A DNA stretch of 64,000 nt, taken from contig JARDYH010000001.1 in assembly GCA_029215795.1 (NCBI GenBank), positions 181,853,654-181,917,653 on the forward strand. The letters run 5' to 3'. This DNA is from Anniella stebbinsi (taxonomy: Eukaryota; Chordata; Lepidosauria; Squamata; Anniellidae). The notes below the pieces were generated by a model. It saw only the letters and a list, made by a program, of their open reading frames with translations. It ran no database searches and had not been told where the DNA came from. Within the stretch, counting starts at the first letter, position 1; each line of letters starts with the position of its first letter. Of this stretch, positions 1 through 9,779 are shown in pieces. Position numbers and translations under genes: made by a program.

Positions 1-100
1 AACAAGGATGATCTGGGATCTGGAAACAAAGCCCTATGAGGAGAGACTAAAAGGACTGGGCATGTTTAGCCTTGAGAAGAGGACTGAGGGGAATCATGTT
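1..100 (+). mobile_element. CR1/L3 LINE scrap
   Basis: The + strand encodes EERLKGLGMFSLEKR, the conserved tail of CR1/L3 ORF2 just before its 3' end. It is truncated at the window edge and after about 100 bases. Confidence 0.6.
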
Positions 101-145
101 TGGGGAAACTGAGGGGAAACACTTCTTTTTTTTTCTTTTTTTTTT

Positions 146-232
146 AGAAAACTACAAGAGGAACAAATACAAAAGATGGAGGAAATAACTGTACGAAACT
201 CAGCTAACCGCGTGAATAGAGGCAAACATTCC
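146..232 (-). mobile_element. Reversed fragment of a DIRS leader
   Basis: The reverse complement of this stretch matches about 85 bases of the DIRS copy A leader at 1,460-1,545 (shared blocks such as GAGGAACAAATACAAA and CGAAACTCAGCTAA). A T-rich run at 125-145 borders it. Confidence 0.65.
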
Positions 233-679
233 TTTTAGTTTTCTATCTCATGAAAATGGCCCTGTCCAGCTTTACTATGTGTTCTTGAAATTTCTGGACT
301 TTCAATTTCAATTGAAAAGTTACATGGGCAAAGAGGCAGGTTGGATAGGGTTGTTGTTGTTTGGTGCTTAATCTCTAAACCAGATCAAGGCCTCTATCAG
401 TCAAAATGAGATAAAGGAGGCTTTTCTATAGAAATGAAGAACCAATCTAATAATTGCTCAAATATGAATATTTATACTCTATACAAACAGGCATTTCTTT
501 TTAACATGTTGAAAATAAACAGTTCAAATCTGCCCAATAACTATCAAATCATCTCTGGGCATTTCTTTTTTGTTTGGACATAGTTTTTGTGAGGGCAATG
601 ATGGACATGAAGCAGGAAAAAAAAAACCTTGGAAGAAAAAGAAGACAAAATTGTCCGGTGTGCATCTGACTGTGTTCCC

Positions 680-765
680 ATACTTAGGCTTCAATCCTAT
701 AACCATTTACCTGGGAGTAAGCCCCATTGAGCTTAATGGAATTTGTTTCTGAGTAGACATGATGT
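680..765. repeat. Short palindromic interspersed repeat
   Basis: The block runs tcaatcctata...gggagtaagccccattgagc...ctgagtagacatg...tatagggttttg. The same pattern (aatcctat... aagtaagccccatagag ... ) recurs at 23,985-24,070. It looks like a small TIR-type element common in reptile DNA; the class is inferred. Confidence 0.5.
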
Positions 766-1617
766 ATAGGGTTTTGCTGTTAATCTCAAACTGTCATGGG
801 TGCTGGTCTTGAGGAAGATTCTATATGGGGAATTGTTTAAAGACATTCCCCTCTATTGGTAAAAGGAAAGCATACAAAATATATACAGCCTGCTTCTAAA
901 AATCAAATAGTGAAAACAGCGCTTCATTTAGTGGTAAACTAACATGGTTTAGTGTTCCAATTTGCACCATTCTTCAGAAGATATATTAAAAAGTTTCTCC
1001 TTGATCAGAAAGGACACTAGATTTAGGAAGGCTGGAGTAAAATGAAATGGTAATGTGGAAATATCCCAGGTATTAAGTCAAACTTGCCCAATATAATATT
1101 TAATCCCAAGGAGACGTATGCAGACTTTGAACAGTTTGGGAGATTTCCTGGGTTCTTGAATGGGTGAAATTGTTCTACAAGGAGCCTGTCTCATCAGTAA
1201 TCACTAATGGAACTTCATCACTGCCATTTAACTTATAGAAGTATGAAGTAAAGTTCTTCTCCATGGACTCTGTACATTCCCACGTATGGGCTCTGCGCCT
1301 GCACTGAGCCTAATTCGGGAAATGTCTATAGCTGAGGAACGTTTTGGTGGTAACCCACCACCACCATCGTACTGTGCATGTCCCAGCGGGTTCCCACCCG
1401 TTCCCTCAGTTCTCTTTCGACCACCTTGCAAGTCACGTCATCGGGAACGTTATCCATGTGTTTTTTGCCTCTATTCACGTGATTAGCTGAGTTTCGTATA
1501 GTTATTTTCTGCATCGTTTGTATTTGTTCCTCTTCTACAGTTTTCATTCGAAAAAATTGTGTTTAAGTTTTCTTCGTGGTCGCTCTTATGGTTTGCAATC
1601 ATTTTTCTTCAGGCAGA

Positions 1618-1930
1618 TGGCCCTAAAAGGACCATTTTGTAAGTGCTGTCATTGTGGTAGTAAACTACCCCTGATTGATCATCATTCTCTCTGCCTGTTT
1701 TGTTTGAGAGAAGTGGACTCACAGAAGCCTTCTACTACATCAGCCCCCAAAAGATCTACACTGGAAATGGCTTCGCCGGGCCACATGTCTCCACAAGCCA
1801 CTACTAGCTAAACTGATCCACCAACACTGGGTCGTTCGTTGGCTATTTTGGCAGCTAAAAAGCTAGCAAAGAGGACTAAAGCTTCAAAGCATTCTTCAGA
1901 ACCAGATGAGGGGGGAAAAGAGCAAGGAGG
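1618..1930 (+). pseudogene. DIRS A gag N-terminal remnant
   Basis: The reading frame gives MALKGPFCKCCHCGSK followed by HSLCLFC, the same spaced C-x2-C pairs found at the start of gag in copy D. It then runs into Ser/Lys-rich sequence and is cut short by the internal deletion. DIRS gag proteins bind the element RNA; the CxxC pairs suggest zinc binding, which is inference. Confidence 0.65.
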
Positions 1931-2079
1931 CAAGGAGCCCTGATCAAGGGTGGAGGCCACAGGTCCCGATGCCTTCTTTGCTATCGAACCTGCCTATTCA
2001 AGTGGATTCCATGCAACATTGCTCAATCCCTAATATGCTAGATGGATCCAAAAAAACTCTCCCAAGGCACTCCATTTGT

Positions 2080-2430
2080 TCAACCTCCACCATTCCGTAC
2101 TTTGACAATGGATGCTTCCATGACCGGGTGGGCCCCCTTCAGACCCAAGGCCTCTGGTCACAGGAGGAGAGCCGATGCCATATAAATCAGCTAGAACTTC
2201 TAGCTGTTTGGAAAGCTCTTTATGCCTTTGAGGACAATGTGAGGGGGAAGCATACAGACAGCATGGCTGTCCTTTGGCACATCAACAAGCAAGGGAGCAC
2301 ACATTCATCCAGCCTAGTGACATTGACAATAGAAATTTTCAAATGGTCAATACCGAGAGAAATCTATCTAACTGCACTACATGTAGCTGGTGTCAACAAT
2401 GTCTTAGCACATGCTCTGAGTTGAGAACTT
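2080..2430 (+). pseudogene. DIRS A RNase H remnant
   Basis: Two frames are needed: ATG GAT GCT TCC at 2,108-2,119 gives the DAS catalytic motif, and a second frame gives INQLELLAVWKAL, then a D-S position (TDS) near the second catalytic Asp and NNVLAHALS. This order (TDAS...LELLAV...TDN...ADALS) is that of retroelement RNase H. Frameshifted and nonfunctional. Confidence 0.7.
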
Positions 2431-2439
2431 TGGATCTCC

Positions 2440-2885
2440 CACGAATGGGAAATGTTGACTTAAGTACTTCACTGCCTGTTTTGCAGATGGGACATCCGAT
2501 TATCAACCTCTTCATGACGCCAACCATTACTGCTTTCATGAGATTTTGTTTGAGAGGGAGCCTGGGGCGAGTGTCACAAGGGGATGTGTTTCATCTCCTT
2601 TGGAATGGGACTCTTTTTTTTAATCTATTTCCCCCGTTTCTGCTACTCCCTCTTGTTCTTACCAAGATACGGCCCGATGGGACAGATTGTATTCTCATTG
2701 CCCCATGGTGGCTGAGACAGCCTTGCTTCACCACCCTGTTACAACTGTCCAGAAGAGACAGTTGGTACCCAATCTCATCTCCCAGGACAGAGGCATCCGG
2801 ACCTAATGACACTGAAATTGACAGCTTGGAGAATTCGAGGAGGGACAAATACCCCTCAATGCCAGCTGGCGTTCAAGCTATTTTA
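2440..2885 (+). pseudogene. DIRS A methyltransferase-like domain remnant
   Basis: The frame reads through GDVFHLLWNGTLFFNLFPPF and later IAPWWLRQPCFTTLL, matching the PPF and IAPWWPRQPWFTTLL blocks of copy D. In DIRS elements this region sits between RNase H and the recombinase and has been related to Dam-type adenine methyltransferases; activity is not established. Broken by the hAT-like insertion just after. Confidence 0.65.
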
Positions 2886-2893
2886 CTAGCGGA

Positions 2894-3576
2894 CAGGGTT
2901 AAATCACGATTTTAATCACTACTCAGAAAGACTTGATTTAATCATGTGACCCCCCCCCCCCAATAGTGCACTCTTCCTCGCTATAAGCTTAATACATATT
3001 TTACACAACTCAGAGTTACCAAAGATTCATTCTTGCTGGTATAATCTTAATATTTACAAGCAGATGCAGGTTTCATTTTTAGCTTCTTGTGCAGATCTAT
3101 TTCACTCCCAACAATCTATTCATTGAATTTTTTTGAAGCTTAGCACTTCAGAGGTAAGGGGTTGATTCTGTGTACATAGATTTGCAAAGGAACAATGGGA
3201 TTGTGATCTCTGCAGACACAAATTCACAGTTTTGAGAACTGTAAAACCAAGCATCTGTGATAATGTATTCTAGATAGAAAAATTGCCCAATAATCTTACA
3301 GAAACCTCTGGAAGAGCATGACATTGGGAATGGAATAATGGAATTCGTTTACCAAAAAATTTAAACATTGCATGAATATAGAGCCTCATGCTACATAATT
3401 AAAAACTAATCCTTATTTCATGACGAATAACCTTTGGACTATAATGTATCTTAAACAGAAAGCTATTTTTAGATAGATTTTTCCTCAAAAAGCATTTTAT
3501 TTAAAAATCCAATTTAAATAAAAGAATTCAATTTTTTTTATTTTTAAAAAATAATAATTGATTTTTATCCACCCTG
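2894..3576. mobile_element. Non-autonomous hAT-like element inside DIRS A
   Basis: The ends are CAGGGTTAAATCACG and, reversed, CAGGGTGGATAAAAATC, an imperfect terminal inverted repeat. The flanks CTAGCGGA and TTAGCGAC look like a decayed 8-bp target duplication. It interrupts the DIRS A frame and carries no coding capacity. An 8-bp duplication and CAGGG ends fit hAT; this assignment is inferred. Confidence 0.6.
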
Positions 3577-3584
3577 TTAGCGAC

Positions 3585-4281
3585 ATGGAAACTGAATAAC
3601 AGATTTACAGATTTTGCTAACGTTAATAAATTTGATCCTGCGACTTCATCAATCCAAGACCTTCTGGGGTTTCTCCATTATTTATTTGGTAAAGGCCTGA
3701 AATACTTCTCCATTAAAGTTTACATGGCAGCTATTTCTGCATCTAAAGATCAGGTGTCAGGATCTTCGCTTTTCTCACATCCTTTGGCCAAACAATTCAC
3801 GAGAGGACTGAGAAATCTTGTGCCCTTGATCTGCTCATCGACTCCACCATGGGCTCTATCTGTTGTACTTAATGCCTTGATGACTAAACTTCTTGAACCC
3901 TTAGCAACGGTAGATTTGTGATTGCTGTCTTGGAAGGTTGTCTTCCTGGTGGCAATCACATCCTCTAGATGATCCAGCGAACTTTGCACCTCGTGCATTT
4001 ATCTGGTGTTTCATAAAAATGAGGTGGACTTGTGCCCAGATGTGGGTTTTATACCAAAGGTGCTCACGGATATTCATGTCAACCAATATATATTGTTACT
4101 GACTTTTTTCTCAACACCGACGTCTGCTTTGGAGACTATGCTGCACACGCTTGATGTGAGGCGAGCACTAGCCTTTTACAAGTTGTGTACTGCTAGTTTT
4201 CGGTCTACACAGAGACTCTTCATGTGTTATGGTGGACCCTGTAAAGGCCAGCTCGTCTCTTCACAGAGGCTGGCATCCTCC
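3585..4281 (+). pseudogene. DIRS A tyrosine recombinase remnant
   Basis: It encodes the N-terminal and central part of the recombinase: YMAAISASKDQ, KLLEPLATVDL, VAITSSR, and the block LHTLDVRRALAFYK, all collinear with the D recombinase. The arginine motif region is interrupted by stops (TGA at about 3,919; TGA after TCCTCTAGA). The C-terminal HxxR and Tyr region is absent because the copy ends at 4,281. Confidence 0.75.
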
Positions 4282-4589
4282 TGACACCCCCATTGTCTAT
4301 AAATGGAAGGGACCAACGAATCAGCAAGCAGTATCGGGAATGCGTTCATAACATGGGAACAATGCCTTTGTGAGGGGTGCATGATTTTTGCAAGGGAGAG
4401 GGAAAGGAGTCACTTAAGCAAGCAAGAATGAAAGCTACTACAGCAAGTTCATAGGAAGTAAACCTAAGCAACTAAGCTGCCTAGTAGCAAATAGTGGAGG
4501 AATACTTCAAGGCCTTACCCAAGTGATGGGAATGCAGCTTGTACAGGGCACAGCCTACCTTTTAGTGGATCCCAGGCTCTGCCTGATAG

Positions 4590-5260
4590 CAATATTTGTA
4601 GAATCCCACCCACCTCCCATGGTAACAGCACAGCCACAGACCAAGACCAATCTTGAGGTTATCAGTACCTGTACCACCATGGCCAAACTATCCCTGTCCA
4701 GGAGAGGCCGAAGCTGGCAAACCAGCCGAAGCTGGTAAAAGGCACTCCAAACCACCGTGGCCACTTGAGGATCCAGCGACAGAGAAGGATCTAAGAGTAC
4801 TCCCAAACTATGAACCTGAAACCTGATCTTTCAGAGGGAGTGCAACCCCAACCAGAACAGGCAGTGAGCCTATCTCTCAGACTCAGGAACCTCTCGCCCA
4901 CAGGGCTTCCGTCTTGCCAGGATTCAGCTTTAGTTTATTGGCCCTCATCCAACCCATTACTGAGTCTAGGCATTGGTCCAGGACCTGCACAAGGACAGGG
5001 CAAGGTTGCATTTCTGCAAGCACCTTGTCCACATCATCAGGCTGCAACAATTGGAACTGATCCCACAAAATCGGGCAGATGGTGTCATCAGGACACCTCA
5101 ACTGGAGCTGCACTAACAACAGGGTCAAGCTCGCTGTGGAGACAAGTGATTTTGTCCCCAAAGTGCAATGCAAAAAGGTCACAACGGTCCTCGACAGGGC
5201 CTGGGCCCCATTTGCTGGGGAAGATGTTAACAGCCCTCGGCCCAGCGTTACTCCATCAGT
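4590..5260 (-). mobile_element. L2 LINE copy, reversed, RT core deleted
   Basis: Minus-strand translation shows WDQFQLLQPDDVDKVLAEMQ (before the RT) joined within a few residues to VMGWMRANKLKLNPGKTEAL (after the RT active site), then the thumb region ATVVWSAFYQLRL and MVVQVLITSRL. The RT core is therefore missing. L2 is a non-LTR retrotransposon that encodes endonuclease and RT. This copy is dead; the antisense open frame on the + strand is a shadow of it. Confidence 0.75.
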
Positions 5261-5716
5261 CTCTTGTGGCCGACCATCCGAATGGGCCCCCCACACTTGC
5301 AGGAGGGGAGTAACTCTATGAGTTTGAATCTCACCAGGAAATGGTTGGACCACGAAAATGGGGCTATGGGGGGGAACCCCATCTCTAGGCTACCCATCTT
5401 ACAACTTGGAGCAAAAAATAAACAGTTAAAGCTGCAGGAGCCTCTTTTGTACCTGGTCATTCTAGTATTGCTTCTGCGGCTTTAACTGTTGTGACAAAGA
5501 GGGAATTTCACCAGGTGCTGCATGTATACAAACGACACCTGCTGAAATTTCCCTTTCTCTACAACTGTTAAAAATACAGGAGCACTGTCCTCCTTTTCCA
5601 TATGGTCACCCTACTGGAAACCTGTTTTTTGTAAATGAAGCCAGGGCTGATTTGCATGCATGCATAAGATATATCTACAACATGTTTGATGCATATACAT
5701 CATAATGTCATTTGTG

Positions 5717-5719
<3 letters not shown>

Positions 5720-5758
<39 letters not shown>
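5720..5758. repeat. (TA)n microsatellite
   Basis: About 19 uninterrupted TA units in intron sequence. Confidence 0.95.
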
Positions 5759-5762
<4 letters not shown>

Positions 5763-6247
5763 CCATATGTATCTCATTGGTCAATATGCCAGAGAGCCAG
5801 GGTTAATCATTGTTCCTTGCTACTCAATAACATAGTAGCAAATATGTGTTTTCTGCTGCGTGATGTGAAATGTCTCTGACATGCAGATCTATGAATTCCA
5901 AAAATAGTATTATCAATTTCAAGAGAAACTGGAATAATAAACCACTCATGTTGTCCCATAATCTGTAACCAAACATGAGAAACTTCACACATAGCCTTAA
6001 ACAAAAAGAAAATCCCCATGGGTTCAATGATAGCTGTTTTCTTAGCAACCCAAATCTTATACAGAGCACTGAAGATTTTTTGGGGAGCACTGGTTGTAAG
6101 TTACAATTGCAGGGAACCAAATAGTGTTGTGACCAGAAAATGAAGTTATGATTATCAAACGTTTTTCATGTGTATTCTAATGTGATGCATTTGATGTTTC
6201 AGTTGCTAGAATTTGCAAATATCTGCCTTTTATCTTTTTAACAAAAG

Positions 6248-6413
6248 ATTCCTGCTAAAGAAGATTCTTCTTTATTTACTGGAAAAGATGACAAAATTCA
6301 TGCATTGAAGTACAATGTAGGAGACTTGGTATGGTCGAAAGTGTCTGGCTATCCATGGTGGCCCTGTATGATTTCAACTGATCCTCTACTTCATAGCTTC
6401 ACAAAACTAAATG
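6248..6413 (+). CDS. NSD2: NSD2 exon: start of PWWP1 domain
   Basis: The acceptor is ...aacaaaag before 6,248 and the donor is G|gtatgc at 6,414. The exon enters in phase 0 (codon ATT) and leaves in phase 1. It encodes a short charged leader, then the PWWP core [20 protein letters not shown], where the SGYPWWP signature begins the methyl-lysine reader beta-barrel. The aromatic cage residues typical of PWWP domains are visible (W of VWSK and WW of PWWP). The domain continues in the next exon. The sequence is almost the same as mammalian NSD2 as I know it, and no internal stop is present. Reading past the donor gives a stop about 85 bases on, which supports the splice call. Confidence 0.95.
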
Positions 6414-6734
6414 GTATGCCCTTTTTTTGGGTAGTTTGGTATTTGCAGTTATGGCTGTATTTGGTACAAAAAATAAGAAGGAAAAAAGGAGTGAACTGAA
6501 ATATTTCATTTGACTGTTGGTTTCATTACACAGAGAAGTTGGGAGGGCATGCCAGCTTTCTGAATAGCTCTGAGGTATGTATTAGGCCAGAATAGAAAAG
6601 TAGCTAATATTAATACAAATATAGTAGTAATTTGAATAAGATTATTATAAATATTTTAGTATTACAATGTATTCTAGAGACTATCACTCATTCAGTTAGA
6701 TTGCAGGAAGCTAGTAAAACTTTAGTGTGCGCAT

Positions 6735-6875
6735 TTTATTTATTTATTTATTTATTTTAGCCTTGCAGAAAAATAATTCAGGTTCTTGTGGGCCAATTCA
6801 GGTTTTTGTGAACCGCCCAGAGCGCTTTGGCTATAGGGCGGTATAAAAATGCAATAAATAAATAAATAAATATTT
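6735..6875 (+). mobile_element. L2-type LINE 3' tail
   Basis: Contains gtgaaccgcccagagcgctt...ggctatagggcggtataaaa...aataaataaataaata, the 3' untranslated end shared by several L2 copies in the window (38,180, 46,560, 56,260). A TTTA repeat precedes it. It could also be a SINE that borrowed this tail. Confidence 0.65.
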
Positions 6876-7044
6876 TTGGTAGCTTTCCTGTGTAGTTACA
6901 TAACTTCTACTGTTCTAATAAAAATCAAGGCTGAGAAGCTTGATTCATAGCCATTTAGGAAAGAGCAACAGAGGCATAGCTTAAATAGAATTAATATTCT
7001 TCATTTACCTTGTTAGTTTTAGCATAATGCAGTCTTTCATAAAT

Positions 7045-7255
7045 TGATGCCTTCCAGATGTTTTGAACTACAACTCCCATCAGCCCCAGCCAGCATGGCC
7101 AGTGGGAATTGTAGTCCAAAACATTTGGGAGGCATCAGATTGCCCCAGTCTTCCCTAATTTGGTGCCTTCAGATATTTTGGACTACATGACCATTGGTCA
7201 TGCTGGCTGGGGCTGTTGGGAGTTGAAGCCCCAAATCTCTGGGGACCACAGGTTT
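7045..7255. repeat. Two adjacent palindromic repeats (actacaactcccat family)
   Basis: Copy 1 at 7,050-7,145 runs from tgccttccagatgttttg to caaaacatttgggaggca, arms complementary, with ccagccagcatggcc in the centre. A second, more diverged copy follows at 7,160-7,255. The same family is found at 57,508-57,610 and 63,838-63,950. Palindromic layout suggests a short TIR transposon; class unproven. Confidence 0.7.
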
Positions 7256-7879
7256 GGAGAAGGGAGCTATAGCCTGCCCCTCTTCCCTTGGCTTTACCTA
7301 CTGGCTGCATCATTGCATCAATCAGTGTGGATCAATCAGTGTGCCAACAGTATGACATAGTCTGACTATGTAGCCCTCTCTCCTGCCCACGCTACAAGAT
7401 TGTCTTACGTGTCAGTGGGAGGTAGATATAACCAATGCTGTAAGGTGTGTTTTTCGGGCATGGGATGGAGGAAGAAGGGTCACAGCTGTGGAGTTTTATT
7501 GTTTCTTACTTTTACCCCCTAACCCTACACCCCTAAAAACTACGTAGTCGTTTAAGACTAGTGATTCTTTTTTACCCCTGCAAGAACATCTCCACAACTA
7601 GCCATAGAGTAGCTCAGCACTTCTTTGAACTCTGCCACAGTTGTGGTTAATTTATTTTTCTGTACTAATGTAAAGGATATAAACTCCAGGGCCCGAGAGA
7701 GAATTTACACATACAATATTTATACAGTCTGTTTCAAAGGAGGATTTTTTAAGTTAAACCCATATATTAGAGATCAAAGATAGGGTGTTAACACAATTTT
7801 AATTAAAATGAAGTCTTATGGAAAAACAATATCTAAATGAGACCATAAATTATGTAAATATGCTTTCTACAATTTTCAG

Positions 7880-8046
7880 GACAAAAGAAGAGTTTTCGCC
7901 AATATCATGTACAGTTCTTTGGAGATGCCCCAGAACGAGCTTGGGTATTTGAGAAAAGTCTTGTACTATTCAAAGGAGAAGAACAATTTGAGCAATTGTG
8001 CCTGGAAAGTGCAAAGCATTCCCTTACCAAAGCAGAGAAAATAAAG
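7880..8046 (+). CDS. NSD2: NSD2 exon: end of PWWP1 domain
   Basis: The acceptor is ttttcag before 7,880, entry is phase 1 and exit is phase 0 at AAG|gtaaaa (8,047). It encodes the second half of PWWP1, including the strand [20 protein letters not shown], followed by the helical tail [19 protein letters not shown] typical of the NSD PWWP C-terminal helix bundle. It joins the previous exon through a split Gly codon. The intron before it is 1.47 kb and the intron after it only 297 bases, so these exons are close partners. No frame damage is seen. Confidence 0.95.
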
Positions 8047-8343
8047 GTAAAAATTGTGTGTTATGTCTCAGCTGCTATATTACCTGCCTGAATAATCACA
8101 AGCACTGCAAATTGTTGTGGGACTGGAATGTTAGTTATTACTGCATCAAATGTGCTACATTGGCTTGCAAATTATTATTCCTGCCCAACTTAATATCCTT
8201 TGCTAATAGCATTTTCTTCCATATCGGGATAGAAGTTTCATTTGAATATATTAATAGAGAGAGCTGCTTTTCATAATGCATATAGATAGGGTTTTTCTTT
8301 TATTGTTGGCCCCGTATAACTACTTCATGTTTTTCCTCCACAG

Positions 8344-8820
8344 ATGTTGAAACCTGTTTCAGGAAAACTACGCCCCCAGTGGGAAATGGGTGTCAAACAA
8401 GCAAAAGACGCATTATCCTTGAGACTGGAAGAACGGAAAGCCAAGTATAATTTCATTTATGTTAGGGGCAGACCTCTTCTTAATCCTCAAGTAGCAAAGG
8501 AAGCGGGTCTTGTTGTTAAATCTTTGGAGGAAATGGATAAAATTTACTCAGATGAAGACATTTCTCAGACTCTGAAATCAAGTAAAGAATATATTCCTGC
8601 CAAGAGGAGGAGAACAAAATTGCTTATAACGGATGCATCTCAAGAAAGCATCAAACCTGTAAAGAATTCAACTCCTGAAAAAGTCCTTGAAGATAGAGAA
8701 GCTAAAAGAGGCACGGTGTCACCTATCAGTAGAAAAAAGGCTGTTGCCTATACTCCACGAAACAGAAAGGGAGATGCAGTTTCTCAGTTCTTGGTTTTTT
8801 GTCAGAAGCACAGAGACGAG
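8344..8820 (+). CDS. NSD2: NSD2 exon: linker and start of HMG box
   Basis: This is the longest exon in the window, 159 codons, phase 0 in and out. The acceptor is tcctccacag before 8,344 and the donor is GAG|gtttgt at 8,821. It opens with the helix MLKPVSGKLRPQWEMGVKQA, passes a lysine-rich linker with likely nuclear localisation character (PAKRRRTK, SRKKAV), and ends in GDAVSQFLVFCQKHRDE, the first helix of the HMG box. The HMG box is a DNA-binding/protein-interaction domain found in NSD2. An ATG falls at the exon start, but splice signals and homology show it is internal, not a translation start. Linker sequence is more diverged from mammals than the PWWP, as expected. Confidence 0.94.
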
Positions 8821-9379
8821 GTTTGTACCTTCGGAACTTGTATTATAAAGTAATTCTGTGTTATAGCAATTCTGTTTTTCTTCTGATAATGGCCAAAACA
8901 TGCCGCGTGCTCTATAGTACATGAATTCTGTATGTCCCTCTCATGCACACACACACGGACACATATATGTGTTCCATCTTTCCTCCAAGAACCTTGGACA
9001 TCATATATTGGATTCCTTCATTATCTTGGCAACAAATCTGTTGCTTAAGCTGAGAGGGCGGGGGGGAACTCAATATGGCTTAAAAGGGTTTGAGGTCCAG
9101 TGCTCCATCCTGTATACCACACTGGCTCTGTGCAAATATCAAAACACTTTGACCTTGATCCCCAAAGCTGTATTACATACATGTGTGGACCTGTCAACAA
9201 CAGGGCTTTTAAGATTTCAATTAAACAGAAGTCCTCCGGCGATGAGTGTGGCACTGCTTTCACAATCCTTTGTGGGAACAAGTTTTGAAGGGACACAGGA
9301 GCACTGTTGTTGGAAAAGCTTTGCAAGTGGAATGTAAACTGCAAGGTTAATGCAAGCTATTAAAACTGGCTTCATTTAT

Positions 9380-9772
9380 ACATAATGCTAGACCGTGATT
9401 TAACATTATGAGCTGCAGTAAGCCTTGGGCTTTCCCAGTGCTCCTCTCTTCTGGTGTGACACAAAGAGATGATTGGAAGCTTTTATTTTGGTTTTAGGTT
9501 AATTGCAATTTAGCATGGGGTTTGAACCTCAAGTTATGGTTAACCTTAACTATGGTTAGTTGAAACAAGTCAGCTTTATAAACTATGGCTTGAGGTTGCT
9601 TTGTTTCAGCAACTCAAAGTTAAAATTAACCACAGTTTGTCAAGATTAGAATGTCATGACACGCTGTGGTAACATGGAAGTGAAAGCTTCCAAAGTCCTC
9701 ACGGCTGTGCCTGGGGGTGGGAAGAGTGCAGGGTTCACTTTTATATTGCCAAGGTGTGGTTTAGCATTATAT
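9380..9772. mobile_element. Non-autonomous TIR transposon
   Basis: The left end cataatgctagaccgtg pairs with the right end tgtggtttagcattat in inverted orientation. The interior contains further inverted blocks (aaccttaac/ggttag and gaagctttta / gtgaaagcttcc). No open frame. Likely a MITE. Confidence 0.6.
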
Positions 9773-9779
9773 TTAAATG

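Larger units (their letters stand above)
1254..4281 (+). mobile_element. DIRS retrotransposon copy A (old, internally deleted, 3' truncated)
   Basis: The left end (ttcttctcc...) aligns with the ITRs of copies B and D to about 1,430. It is followed by the gag N-terminus, RNase H, methyltransferase-like and recombinase regions. The central and C-terminal gag and the whole RT are missing between about 1,930 and 2,080, and no internal complementary region or right ITR follows 4,281. Many stops and shifts show it is dead. A 683-bp hAT-like element splits it at 2,894-3,576. It is the most diverged of the DIRS copies here and appears oldest. Confidence 0.85.

Noticed and set aside
4810..5313. 167-codon open frame on the + strand
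   Set aside because: Antisense to the reversed L2 copy whose minus strand carries recognisable L2 motifs.
8344..8853. ATG at an exon start as an NSD2 translation start
   Set aside because: It follows a strong acceptor and continues the PWWP helix from the previous exon in frame.
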